From UBA1801 sp035353395 (GTDB lineage Bacteria; Acidobacteriota; Holophagae; Holophagales; Holophagaceae): a DNA stretch of 64,000 nt. Each line of letters opens with the position of its first letter. Positions within the stretch are counted from its first letter, which is position 1. A program made the position numbers and the translations under genes. Under the pieces are notes generated by a model. It was not told the DNA's origin, did not search any database, and saw only the letters and a program-made list of their open reading frames with translations. This document shows positions 16,677-25,025 of this stretch, one piece after another. The DNA is taken from positions 15,202 to 79,201 of the forward strand of contig DAOPZL010000009.1 of the NCBI GenBank assembly GCA_035353395.1, in the 5' to 3' direction.

Positions 16677-16678
16677 CG

Positions 16679-17731
16679 CTACAGGATGGCCGCCAGGGCC
16701 TCGTGGCTTCCCCGCAGGAGGCGCTCCGTGGTCTCCCAGGAGATGCAGGCGTCCGTGACGGAGACCCCGTAGCGCAGTTCGGAGAGATCGCCGGGGATGG
16801 GCTGGCTGCCCTCCTCCAGGTAGCTTTCGAGCATGACGCCGACCAGGGAGCGGGTGCCGCCGATCCGCTGCTCGAGGATGCTGCGCAGGACGTCCTCCTG
16901 GCGGGCGGGCAGCTTGCCCGAGTTGGCGTGGCTGCAGTCGACCATGATCGCGGGCGGGAGCTTCGCCTGTCTGAGCTTGGCCTCGGCGGCGCGGATGCTC
17001 CCGGCGTCGAAGTTGGTCCGGGTCCTGCCTCCCCGCAGGACGACGTGCCCGTCGGGGTTCCCGGTGGTGCGCACGATGCTCGTGAAGCCGTCCTGGTCGA
17101 TGCCCAGGAAGGTGTGCGGCGCCCGCGCCGACTGCATGGCGTCCAGCGCCACCTGCAGGGAGCCGTCCGTGGAGTTCTTGTAGCCCACGGGCATGGAGAG
17201 GCCGCTGGCCAGTTCCCGGTGGGTCTGGGATTCCGTGGTCCGGGCGCCGATGGCCGCCCAGGTCACCAGGTCGTCGATGTACTGGGGCACGATGGGATCC
17301 AGGAACTCCGTGGCGGCCGGCAGGCCCATGTCCGTGACCGCCAGCAGCAGGCGCCGCGCCAGGGCCAGCCCCTTCCCGATGTCGTGGGTGTGGTCCAGGT
17401 TGGGGTCGTTGATGAGGCCCTTCCAGCCCAGGGTCGTGCGCGGCTTCTCGAAGTAGACGCGCATCACGATCTCCATCCGGTCCGCGAGGGCGCGCCGCAG
17501 GCGGGCGAGCCTCCCGGCGTAGTCCAGGGCCCCCTCGAGGTCGTGGATGGAGCAGGGGCCCACCACGACGAGCAGGCGCGGGTCCTCCCCCCGGAGGATC
17601 CGGATGACGGCCTCGCGGTTCCGGGCCACCTGTTCGCGGGCGGTCCGGGGAATGGGGAGTTCCCGCTTCAGCACCCTCGGCGCCGGCAGGCGGGTGAAGC
17701 CGATGACGTGGAGGTCCTGGATCTTGATCAT
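16679..17731 (-). CDS. aroG: 3-deoxy-7-phosphoheptulonate (DAHP) synthase, class I
   Basis: Condenses phosphoenolpyruvate and erythrose 4-phosphate in the first step of aromatic amino-acid synthesis. The 350-residue protein is of AroF/G/H type: [37 protein letters not shown] (positions about 17400-17460), the [10 protein letters not shown] segment, [34 protein letters not shown], and a C-terminal [15 protein letters not shown]. The gene symbol follows closest resemblance; AroF or AroH would be equally fair, since feedback specificity cannot be read. The start ATG at 17731 is preferred: the frame stays open for 93 further codons but those run antisense into the lrp gene. TAGAAT lies eight bases upstream, suggesting a leaderless mRNA. 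Confidence 0.92.
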   Translation of the reverse strand: MIKIQDLHVIGFTRLPAPRVLKRELPIPRTAREQVARNREAVIRILRGEDPRLLVVVGPCSIHDLEGALDYAGRLARLRRALADRMEIVMRVYFEKPRTTLGWKGLINDPNLDHTHDIGKGLALARRLLLAVTDMGLPAATEFLDPIVPQYIDDLVTWAAIGARTTESQTHRELASGLSMPVGYKNSTDGSLQVALDAMQSARAPHTFLGIDQDGFTSIVRTTGNPDGHVVLRGGRTRTNFDAGSIRAAEAKLRQAKLPPAIMVDCSHANSGKLPARQEDVLRSILEQRIGGTRSLVGVMLESYLEEGSQPIPGDLSELRYGVSVTDACISWETTERLLRGSHEALAAIL

Positions 17732-17808
17732 GGGACCGCATTCTATCTGCCCGGGAGCCGCCGAGGCCGCGGGAATGACCGGATAAGAATTTTTCATCGC
17801 GAGGACGC

Positions 17809-17836
17809 CTGACCCTGGCCGCATTCCTCGTACATT
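17809..17836 (+). promoter_or_regulatory. Candidate promoter of the first Lrp-family gene
   Basis: CTGACC (17809-17814) and TACATT (17831-17836) are separated by 16 bp, 20 bp before the gene start, which has its own AGGAG-like purine stretch. Strength and any operator are unknown. Confidence 0.35.
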
Positions 17837-17855
17837 AGGAGCCGAGGGTAGGTCC

Positions 17856-18335
17856 ATGGCCGGCACGAAGCTCGATCCCATCAATCTGAGGATTCTCGAG
17901 GCGCTGCAGTGCCATGGACGGATCACCAACCAGGAGCTGGCGGAGCAGGTGGCCTTGTCCCCCAGCGCGTGCCTGGCCCGGGTCCGGAAGCTCGAGGCCG
18001 ACGGGATCATTCCCCGCTACCTGGCCGACCTGGCCCTGGACAAGATCGGCCACATCCTGGAGGCCTTCATCGAGGTGACCCTCGAGAACCACAGCAGTCC
18101 CGAGGTGGCGCGGTTCCTGAAGCTCGTGGAGGAGCACCCGCACATGGTCTCCTGCCACCGCGTGAGCGGGCACTACGACTATCTGCTCTACGTCGTCGCC
18201 CAGGACATGCCCCAGCTCCGGCAGGTCGCCGATGCCCTCCTGGAGGACGGCCTGGGGGTGGCCAAGATCGCCACCATCCCGATCCTGGACCGGATCAAGG
18301 CGTTCCCCGGCTATCCGCTGCGGAGGCTGTTCTGA
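17856..18335 (+). CDS. Lrp/AsnC-family transcriptional regulator
   Basis: A 159-residue feast/famine regulator. The N-terminal helix-turn-helix includes [20 protein letters not shown] and [21 protein letters not shown] (positions about 17880-18010). The C-terminal RAM/ligand-binding domain follows, with [20 protein letters not shown], in which the G-x-x-D/Y-Y-L pattern is typical. Such proteins sense amino acids and form octamers wrapping DNA. It is divergent from DAHP synthase and 130 bp upstream of the cysteine desulfurase-like gene; either could be a target, and Lrp proteins commonly regulate the divergent neighbour. Confidence 0.9.
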   Translation: MAGTKLDPINLRILEALQCHGRITNQELAEQVALSPSACLARVRKLEADGIIPRYLADLALDKIGHILEAFIEVTLENHSSPEVARFLKLVEEHPHMVSCHRVSGHYDYLLYVVAQDMPQLRQVADALLEDGLGVAKIATIPILDRIKAFPGYPLRRLF

Positions 18336-18464
18336 CCGGATCCGCAGGTCCTGCGGTTTGCCCTGGACATCCACGCCGATTCTGCCCATGCTCCCCTGGG
18401 CTTCCCCAGCATTTGCCGGGCCCCTTCCCCCAGACTGTCCGTGCGTCCTGAACGGGAGACACCC

Positions 18465-19697
18465 ATGAACTGCGCACCCTATCCCATCGATCTGGTCCGC
18501 CAGATGTTCCCTGCCCTCCGGAGGACCTACCAAGGCAAGCCCGTGGCCTATTTCGACGGTCCCGGCGGCTCCCAGGTGGTGGGCACCTGCATCCAGGCCA
18601 TGGCGGACTACATGCGGAGGGGCGGCGCGAACGTCCACGGCGTCTTCGCGTCGAGCGTCGAGACCGACGCGTACATCCACGAAGCCAGGTGCGCCATGGC
18701 GGACCTGCTCCACGCGGAGCCGGGCGAGATCGCCTTCGGCGCCAACGCCACCACCCTCCTCTTCCACGCGGCCCGGGCCCTGGGCCGGGACTGGAAGGCC
18801 GGCGACGAGATCGTCGTGACGGAGCTGGACCATCGTGGGAACGTGGACCCCTGGGTCACCCTCGCCGCGGACAAGGGCGTGACCGTCCGCTGGATCAAGG
18901 TGGACCGGGAGACCCTCACCCTGGATCTCTCCGGACTGGACGGCCTCATCGGCGCGAAGACCCGCCTGGTGGCGGTGGGGCTGGCCTCCAACGCCGTGGG
19001 CACCATCAACGATGTGGCGCGGATCGTCGCGAAGGCGAAGCAGGTCGGGGCCCTGGTGGCCGTGGACGCCGTCCAGGCGGTGCCGCACATCTCCGTGGAC
19101 TTCAAGGCCCTCGGCGCGGACATCCTGTCCTGCTCGGCCTACAAGTTCTTCGGACCGCACCTCGGCGTCCTGGCCATCCGGTCGGAGCTGTTCGAGAAAC
19201 TCCCGGTCTACAAGCTGGTCCCCGCGCCCGAGGAAGCGCCGGAAAGGCTCGAGACGGGCACCCTGAACCACGAGGGCCTGGCGGGCATCCAGCCCGCCGT
19301 GGAGTTCATCGCGAGCCTGGGCGGGGGGAGCACGCGCCGGGAACGGATCGTGTCCGGCTACGCGCGCATGGAGGCCCACGAGAACCGCCTGGCCGAGAAG
19401 ATCCGTGCGGCCCTGTCGGGCCTGCCCAGGGTCCGGCTCTTCCAGGCTCCCCCCTCCGTGCGCAAGACGCCCACCGTGGCCTTGACCGTCGCGGGCCTGG
19501 CGCCCGTGGACGTCTGTCGACAGGTCATCGAGGAATCGTCCGTGTTCGTCGCGGACGGGGACTTCTACGCCTGGACCCTGGCGGAGGTCCTGGGCCTCCA
19601 TCCGACGGGCGGATGGGTGCGCGCCGGCCTTTCCCCTTACAACAGCGAGGAGGAAGTGGACCGCTTCATCGAGGCCATGCGGCGCGTGGCGGGATGA
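18465..19697 (+). CDS. Cysteine desulfurase-like PLP enzyme (class V aminotransferase fold)
   Basis: A 410-residue pyridoxal-phosphate enzyme of the cysteine desulfurase-like subgroup (TIGR01976-type as I recognise it). Visible motifs are YFDGPGGSQVVG, FGANATTLLFHAARAL, VVTELDHRGNVDPW, VAVGLASNAVGTIND, the cofactor strand VAVDAVQAVPH and the PLP lysine Lys227 in CSAYKFFGPHLG, then GTLNHEGLAG. Start ATG 18465 has GGGAG upstream; an upstream in-frame GTG at 18441 is unlikely. No iron-sulphur scaffold genes are nearby, so a housekeeping IscS/SufS role is not supported; the true substrate is unknown. Its stop codon directly abuts the stop codon of the convergent isochorismatase-like gene. Confidence 0.82.
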   Translation: MNCAPYPIDLVRQMFPALRRTYQGKPVAYFDGPGGSQVVGTCIQAMADYMRRGGANVHGVFASSVETDAYIHEARCAMADLLHAEPGEIAFGANATTLLFHAARALGRDWKAGDEIVVTELDHRGNVDPWVTLAADKGVTVRWIKVDRETLTLDLSGLDGLIGAKTRLVAVGLASNAVGTINDVARIVAKAKQVGALVAVDAVQAVPHISVDFKALGADILSCSAYKFFGPHLGVLAIRSELFEKLPVYKLVPAPEEAPERLETGTLNHEGLAGIQPAVEFIASLGGGSTRRERIVSGYARMEAHENRLAEKIRAALSGLPRVRLFQAPPSVRKTPTVALTVAGLAPVDVCRQVIEESSVFVADGDFYAWTLAEVLGLHPTGGWVRAGLSPYNSEEEVDRFIEAMRRVAG

Positions 19698-20255
19698 TCA
19701 GAGCAGCTCGGCGCCCTTGACGACCTTCGCGTAGGAGCCCGACAGGGCCGCCAGGAAGGACGCCTGGACGAGGTCCGGGGGGACGCGGGTCCCCTCGAAG
19801 TCCTGCGCGGGCGCCGCGCAGGCGTCGGACGCCACCGTGCACTCGAAGCCCAGGTCGAAGGCGGCCCGGGCCGTGGCGTCGACGCACATGTGGGTCATCA
19901 TGCCCGCCAGCACGAGCCGCTTCGCACCGAGCCCCTGCAGGATCCCGAGGAGGCCGGTCTCCCGGAACGAGTTCGGGAAGTGCTTGACCACGACGGCCTC
20001 ACCCTCGGCCGGGCGGACGAGGGCATGGATCTCCGCCCCGGGCGTGTCCGGCAGGAAGAAGGTGGATCCGGGCCGCGTGGCGAGGTGCTGGACGTGCACG
20101 ACGGGCTGTTTCCGGCGGCGGAAGGCCTTGAGCAGCCGGGCGGCGGTCTGCGCCGCCGGCGTGCTTCCGGGGACTTCGTAGCGGCCGCCCGGGAAGTAGT
20201 CGTTCTGGATATCGATGAGGACCAGGGCCTCGCGGTTGGCGTCCTGTTCAGGCAT
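19698..20255 (-). CDS. Isochorismatase-like cysteine hydrolase
   Basis: A 185-residue hydrolase of the isochorismatase/nicotinamidase superfamily. The catalytic triad is evident: Asp in VLIDIQNDYFPGG (near residue 15), Lys in VVVKHFPNSF (near 95) and Cys in LAGMMTHMCVDATARAA (near 128), preceded by the cis-peptide region. Start ATG 20255 has AGGAG five to six bases upstream; an open frame continues to 20369 without a better start. Members hydrolyse nicotinamide, N-carbamoyl amides, biuret or isochorismate, and the length and motifs do not separate these. It is convergent with the desulfurase-like gene (abutting stops) and divergent from vgrG. Confidence 0.85.
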   Translation of the reverse strand: MPEQDANREALVLIDIQNDYFPGGRYEVPGSTPAAQTAARLLKAFRRRKQPVVHVQHLATRPGSTFFLPDTPGAEIHALVRPAEGEAVVVKHFPNSFRETGLLGILQGLGAKRLVLAGMMTHMCVDATARAAFDLGFECTVASDACAAPAQDFEGTRVPPDLVQASFLAALSGSYAKVVKGAELL

Positions 20256-20344
20256 GGGATCTCCTCGGCACCGACCCAGCTTACTCCGGCCCCGGCCGTC
20301 CAGGACTGCATCCGGGACCCTCGCTTCCCTCTTCCCTTCGAGGG

Positions 20345-20471
20345 CGGAATCTCCTAGAATATGATTCAATAATTCAAACCGAATGATTTTATCAATCGTT
20401 GTTTATATAAATATTTATATAATAAATGTTAAAAAATATACACTAATTACTTGATCATGAGGAATCTTGCC
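20345..20471 (+). promoter_or_regulatory. AT-rich promoter zone of the vgrG island
   Basis: About 110 bases here are almost purely A+T in an otherwise G+C-rich sequence. They include TATAAT at 20418-20423, TTATCA at 20389-20394, TATTTA at 20412-20417 (17 bp from TTATCA), and repeated ATTCAAT/AATTCAA/GAAT words at 20364-20385. The best -35/-10 pair is ambiguous. This composition is typical of horizontally acquired promoters and of sites bound by xenogeneic silencers. Confidence 0.5.
20403..20422. repeat. Perfect 20-bp AT-only palindrome
   Basis: TTATATAAATATTTATATAA reads identically on both strands and lies 50 bp upstream of vgrG, overlapping a possible -10. It could be an operator, a DNA-unwinding element or a nucleoid-protein nucleation site. 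Confidence 0.6.
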
Positions 20472-23156
20472 ATGCCCATCCTGGAACCTGCTGCATGGGG
20501 CCGCGGTCTGGAGGAACGGTTCCGGTCCTTCCTCACCCAGGACACGCGGCTGGTGGAGCTGCACCCCTCCCTCGATGCCGGGTTCCCGGACGGCATGCTC
20601 CTGGCGCGCCGGGTCACGGGCTGGGAGGCCGTGAACGAGGGCTTCCGCTACGAAGTCGAGGTCCTGTCCCCGGACGCCTTCCTGGAGCTGAAGGCCCTCG
20701 AGGGCATGCCCGTCCAGGTCGCCCTCCTCACCGCCGGCGGCACCCGGCGGGAGATCAACGGCGTGGTCATGGAAGTCCGCAGCGAGGGTTCGGACGGCGC
20801 CCTCGCCGCCTACCGCCTGGTCGTCGAGCCCGTCACCGCCGCTCTGAAGCATGGCCGCACGTCGAGGGTCTACCTGGGACGGACCGATCTGGAGGTCGCG
20901 CGCCAGCTCCTGGACGAGGCCCTCCGGGACAATCCCGTCTTCGCCGCCTGCTTCGGCATCGACAACCGCTGCCGGGGCCGCTTCCCGGTCCGGGAGTTCA
21001 TCTTCCAGTGCGGGGAGACCCCCTGGGACTTCATCCGCCGTCGTCTCGCCGGGATCGGCGTCTCCTTCGTCTTCGCCCCCGCGAAGGATGGTTCACCCGA
21101 CTTCCCCCAGCACACCCTGGTCCTCTTCGACGACCCCCGGGACCTGGACGGGAACGAGGCGGGGACCGTGCGCTTCCACCGGGCCGACGGCACGGAGCGG
21201 GCCGATTCGATCACGCGGTGGCATGCCCGGCGGACGCTCCAGTGCAGCCGGGTGACGCGCCGGGCCTGGAACCACGCCCAGGGTTCCTGCAGCACGGCCG
21301 CGGAAGAGGTGGGGGCCGACCAAGGGCCGTTCGGGAATGCCCTGGCCAGCACGCTCGAGGACTACCGGCACGAGCCGCCCCTGGAGCAGGAGGGCCTGGA
21401 GGTCCCCGAGGCCCGCGCGGCTGCCGCTTCCCGGGGGAGGAGCCAGCGCACCAAGGCCTTCGAGGGGGAGGGCAGCGTGCGGGAGTTCCGGGCCGGGACC
21501 TGCTTCACCCTGAGTCAGCACCCCGTCCACGACCAGGATCCGCCGGAGAACCGGGAGTTCGTGCTCACGCGGGTGGAACTGGAGGCCGTGAACAACCTGC
21601 CGGAGGGACTGGCGCAGGCCCTCGGCCGCCGGGGGGAGGCGGGAGGCCAAGTCTACCGCAACCGCTTCGAGGGCCTCCGCCGGGGGATCCCCCTCCTCCC
21701 CGAGGAACTCCCCGCGCCCGTTCCGGGCCTCCAGACGGCGACGGTGGTGGGGCCCGGGCAGGAAGCCGTGCACACGGATGCCTGGGGCCGGATCAAGGTC
21801 CGGCTCCACTGCGCCCGTCCCGAGGACCACCCGGAGGCCGGAGCCACCGGCACGGACCGGGACAGCTTCTGGATCCGGGCCGTGCAGCCCTGGTCGAGCC
21901 AGGGCATGGGGGGCACCTTCCTTCCCCGGACGGGGGACGAAGTCCTGCTGGACTTCCTCGGGAACGATCCGGACAGGCCTGTGGTGGTGGGGGTCCTGCC
22001 GGGCGGCACGCGCCCGCCGGGGCGCTTCAGCGACGCGACCTGCCTGCCGGGAGACCGGGCGGTCTCGGGCCTGCGCTCCAGGGTGCACGGCGGCCTCGCC
22101 GGGAGCGAACTGCTGTTCGACGACACCCCAGGGGAGGTCCGGACTCGGCTGGCCAGCGACCATGCCCGCACGGAGCTGAACCTGGGCTTCAACGTCCATC
22201 CCCGGCGGAACGGGGTGGCCGAGCCGCGGGGGGAGGGCGCGGAGCTGAGGACCGACGCCGCCGTGGCCCTTCGGGGCGGACAAGGGGTGCTGATCAGCGC
22301 CGACGCCCGTCCGGGCGCGGGCGGCTCGCAACTCTCGCGCGAGGAGGCCCTGGGGCACCTGGAGGCGGGTCTGGAGCTGGCGAGGACTGCCGGGGAACTG
22401 GGCGGCCGGCACGGCCTGGAGGGTCTGGAGGACAGCTCCCGGGCGGATCTCCTGGAGTGCGTCCGGGCCTGGGAGCAGGCTCCCGGATACCCGGGCGGCC
22501 GGAGCTCCATCCTGCTCGCCAGCGCCCCCGCCGGGATGGCGCTCGCCTCGGGGGACGGCGCAACGGTGCAGGCCGCGAGCAACCTGGACCTGGGGGCCAT
22601 GCGGAACCTCCAGGCGAGTGCGGGCCGGCGGATGCTCTTCCACGCCCTGGAATCCATCGGGCTCTTCGCGCACCGCATGGGCATGAAGCTCGTCGCCGCC
22701 TCCGGCGACATCTCCATCCAGGCCCAGGACGGGAACGCGGAGGTGGTTGCCGCCAAGGCGCTGCGCCTGCTGTCCGTGGGGGGTCCCCTCGAACTGGACG
22801 CCGCGAAGGGAATCGTCCTGCGTTCCGGCGGCGCCTTCCTGGAAATCAAGGACGGAGGTATCCGGGCCGGGGGCACCGCCGGCTGGTTGGGCCAGTTCGC
22901 GAACGTCGCCTGGGCCGGCCCCGCCAACCGGGAAGCGAGGACGCGCTCGTTCACGAAGAGCACCGCGAGGATGGACGAGGCGTTCGTGCTCATCGATCCC
23001 CTGGGTGAGCCCGCCGGGAAGATGCGCTACCGGATCACCCGGGAGGACGGGAGCACGGTGGAGGGTGTGAGCGACGACCAGGGGCGGACGGAACTCTGCA
23101 CGGGCGAACTCGCAGGCGCTCTGGAAATCCAGGTGTTCGGACCCGAGGAGGCATGA
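20472..23156 (+). CDS. vgrG: Type VI secretion spike protein VgrG
   Basis: Trimeric tip of the type VI secretion needle (TssI), 894 residues. The N-terminal gp27-like part includes the FRYEVEVLSPD strand near residue 57 and GRTDLEVARQLLDEAL. A gp5-like OB domain contains HTDAWGRIKVRLHCARP, QPWSSQGMGGTFLPRTGDEV and FLGNDPDRPVVVG. A long C-terminal DUF2345-type beta-helix region follows, with LELDAAKGIVLRSGGAFLEI (to about residue 800) and a short tail adaptor domain (DEAFVLIDPLG onward). Start ATG 20472 is preferred because GAGG sits nine bases upstream; TTG 20451 and ATG 20457 are in frame. Its stop overlaps the effector start. No sheath, baseplate or membrane-complex genes occur in the window, so this is an orphan vgrG. 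Confidence 0.93.
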   Translation: MPILEPAAWGRGLEERFRSFLTQDTRLVELHPSLDAGFPDGMLLARRVTGWEAVNEGFRYEVEVLSPDAFLELKALEGMPVQVALLTAGGTRREINGVVMEVRSEGSDGALAAYRLVVEPVTAALKHGRTSRVYLGRTDLEVARQLLDEALRDNPVFAACFGIDNRCRGRFPVREFIFQCGETPWDFIRRRLAGIGVSFVFAPAKDGSPDFPQHTLVLFDDPRDLDGNEAGTVRFHRADGTERADSITRWHARRTLQCSRVTRRAWNHAQGSCSTAAEEVGADQGPFGNALASTLEDYRHEPPLEQEGLEVPEARAAAASRGRSQRTKAFEGEGSVREFRAGTCFTLSQHPVHDQDPPENREFVLTRVELEAVNNLPEGLAQALGRRGEAGGQVYRNRFEGLRRGIPLLPEELPAPVPGLQTATVVGPGQEAVHTDAWGRIKVRLHCARPEDHPEAGATGTDRDSFWIRAVQPWSSQGMGGTFLPRTGDEVLLDFLGNDPDRPVVVGVLPGGTRPPGRFSDATCLPGDRAVSGLRSRVHGGLAGSELLFDDTPGEVRTRLASDHARTELNLGFNVHPRRNGVAEPRGEGAELRTDAAVALRGGQGVLISADARPGAGGSQLSREEALGHLEAGLELARTAGELGGRHGLEGLEDSSRADLLECVRAWEQAPGYPGGRSSILLASAPAGMALASGDGATVQAASNLDLGAMRNLQASAGRRMLFHALESIGLFAHRMGMKLVAASGDISIQAQDGNAEVVAAKALRLLSVGGPLELDAAKGIVLRSGGAFLEIKDGGIRAGGTAGWLGQFANVAWAGPANREARTRSFTKSTARMDEAFVLIDPLGEPAGKMRYRITREDGSTVEGVSDDQGRTELCTGELAGALEIQVFGPEEA

Positions 23157-25015
23157 TGACCGTGGATCCGCTGCGTCCGGTGGACCGCGAAGTGCAGAAG
23201 GACGGCACAGTGAAGGCCAGGTCCGCCCTGAGCCCCGAGTCCTTCAAGACGCGGGCGGAGGTCCTGGTGCCGTCGCGCAAGGTCATCCCCGTCATCTTCG
23301 TGCCCGGGGTCATGGGATCGAACCTCAAGGTGAAGTCCGGGCGGGAAATCCCCGTGGGAACGGCCTACCGGAAGGCGGGCCAGGACTACACCGCCAAGAC
23401 CTGGACGCCGAACGAGGGCTTGTCCATGCTCACGCGGATGAGTTGCTACCCCCCCGCCCTTCGCCAGGTGATTCTCAACAAGGACAATGTCGAGGTGGAC
23501 GGCGAGGGGATGGTGGACGTGACCGGTCTCCCGCTGTCCGCCCAGGAAGCCAGGGCCAGGGGCTGGGGCGAGGTCATGTGGGAGGGCGCCTACGGGCAGC
23601 TCCTCCGGAGCCTGGAGTGTGATCTGTCGCGCTTCATGTATCCCCCCGGTCCTGGGGCGACCCAGCCGAAACTCAGCAGTTGGTGGAACGAGATGCATCA
23701 TGCAGGCCAAGTGATCCCGGGAGATCCCTACGGGAATCGGACTCCCGTCAAGTCACGGATTCCAGCCAGTTTCCGGTTGACCCTGGAGGACATCAAGAAG
23801 GCGGGTGCCTTCCGTTTCCCGGTGCATGCCTGCGGCTACAACTGGCTGCAGTCCAACGCGGACTCGGCCAAGCGGCTCAAGGGGAAGATCGAGGCTGTCA
23901 TCAGGAAGTACGCGGAAGCGAAGGGACCGGACGGCAAGCCCGCCTTCGAGTGCCGCCACGTCATCCTCGTGACCCACTCCATGGGGGGCTTCGTGGCCCG
24001 GATGGCCTCGAAGCTCCTGAAGAACGAGGGACATGAGGACAAGATCCTGGGCATCGTGCATGGGGAGATGCCCGCCCTGGGCGCGCCGGTCATGTACCGC
24101 CGCATGGCGTGCGGGTTCGAGTCCGACGGGAGCATCGGAGGTTTGGGTTTTGCCTGCATCGCGGGCTCGACCACTTCCAAAGCCAATCCAGTCCTGGCCT
24201 TCAGCCCCGCCGCCCTTGAACTGGCCCCGACGCCGGACTACCCCGGCCCGTGGCTGCTTGCGGAGATTGCGGAAAATCAAACCAGCAGGCATGTGTTAGG
24301 ACTACCTGCACATGGCGATCCCTATGGAGAGATTTTTTTGGCAAAGGGGAAATGGTATTGCCCAGTGGTTGAATGGATGTTAGATCCAGCAAAATTGCAC
24401 GTTAATAAATTTGGGAAGAATAGTTCTTGGGAAGATTACGTAAAAATCGTAACAGAAGCACAACTGTTTCATTGTGGTGCGAAAGCAGATTTTAAAAAAC
24501 AAGATGAAAAGGAACGATTTCTTGGTAATTATTATCATCCCAAAACGTATATACATTATGGAGAAAATGAAAAAATTGATACATTAAATCATGTTCATTG
24601 GAGAGCGGAATTGCTTTATGAAAAACCATTCAATAATGGTGGAGCGAGTCGATTCTACCAATCTGCAAATCTAAAAAATACTAACGGAAAAAATATTCGT
24701 GGAGTTGAACTGGATGTACTGGAAAGCTGGAGCCTCGGTCAGATAGAAGCGGAAAGGAAGGTGGCAAAAACAAATGGCCACCCTCTCGTCATCCCGAAAA
24801 TTGTGCAGGAATTTCGATGTCACCACAAGAATCGCAAGGGGATCAGCAACAGGGGCGACGGAACGGTTCCAGATGTCAGTGGTGCATTTCCCAGTCGACA
24901 CGGAGTAAAGCAGATATACATACTTAGCGGCTTCGATCACCAGGGCGCCTATGAAAACGCAGTGGTCCGCGGGGCCACCTTCTTCGCCATCGTGGACATG
25001 GTGAAGCGGCTGTGA
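23153..25015 (+). CDS. Tle-type lipase effector (alpha/beta hydrolase) of the type VI secretion system
   Basis: A 620-residue alpha/beta hydrolase expected to be carried by the adjacent VgrG and to hydrolyse membrane lipids of rival cells. PVIFVPGVMGSNLK (near residue 47) gives the oxyanion strand-loop. The nucleophile is Ser276 in LVTHSMGGFVA; the probable Asp is Asp569 in GDGTVPD and the His is His596 in GFDHQGAY. The gene overlaps the vgrG stop by 4 bp. Base composition changes abruptly: 24361-24720 is only about one third G+C by my hand count, while both ends match the chromosome. The AT-rich block encodes the region between nucleophile and Asp/His, where cap or lid domains sit. It lacks a signal peptide, as expected for T6SS cargo. 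The assignment to a numbered Tle class is not possible by eye. Confidence 0.82.
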   Translation: MMTVDPLRPVDREVQKDGTVKARSALSPESFKTRAEVLVPSRKVIPVIFVPGVMGSNLKVKSGREIPVGTAYRKAGQDYTAKTWTPNEGLSMLTRMSCYPPALRQVILNKDNVEVDGEGMVDVTGLPLSAQEARARGWGEVMWEGAYGQLLRSLECDLSRFMYPPGPGATQPKLSSWWNEMHHAGQVIPGDPYGNRTPVKSRIPASFRLTLEDIKKAGAFRFPVHACGYNWLQSNADSAKRLKGKIEAVIRKYAEAKGPDGKPAFECRHVILVTHSMGGFVARMASKLLKNEGHEDKILGIVHGEMPALGAPVMYRRMACGFESDGSIGGLGFACIAGSTTSKANPVLAFSPAALELAPTPDYPGPWLLAEIAENQTSRHVLGLPAHGDPYGEIFLAKGKWYCPVVEWMLDPAKLHVNKFGKNSSWEDYVKIVTEAQLFHCGAKADFKKQDEKERFLGNYYHPKTYIHYGENEKIDTLNHVHWRAELLYEKPFNNGGASRFYQSANLKNTNGKNIRGVELDVLESWSLGQIEAERKVAKTNGHPLVIPKIVQEFRCHHKNRKGISNRGDGTVPDVSGAFPSRHGVKQIYILSGFDHQGAYENAVVRGATFFAIVDMVKRL

Positions 25016-25025
25016 GGAGGACCTG

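Noticed and set aside
14630..17812. A 1060-codon rightward frame across the quinone reductase, GGT and DAHP synthase genes
   Set aside because: It is in a shifted frame of two well-supported genes and antisense to the third, with no recognisable domain.
17732..18010. 93-codon N-terminal extension of DAHP synthase
   Set aside because: It runs antisense through the lrp gene and lacks family similarity. ATG 17731 gives the normal length.
18465..19697. Housekeeping IscS/SufS assignment for the desulfurase-like gene
   Set aside because: No iscU, sufU or sufBCD lies nearby, and the sequence resembles a distinct desulfurase-like subgroup.
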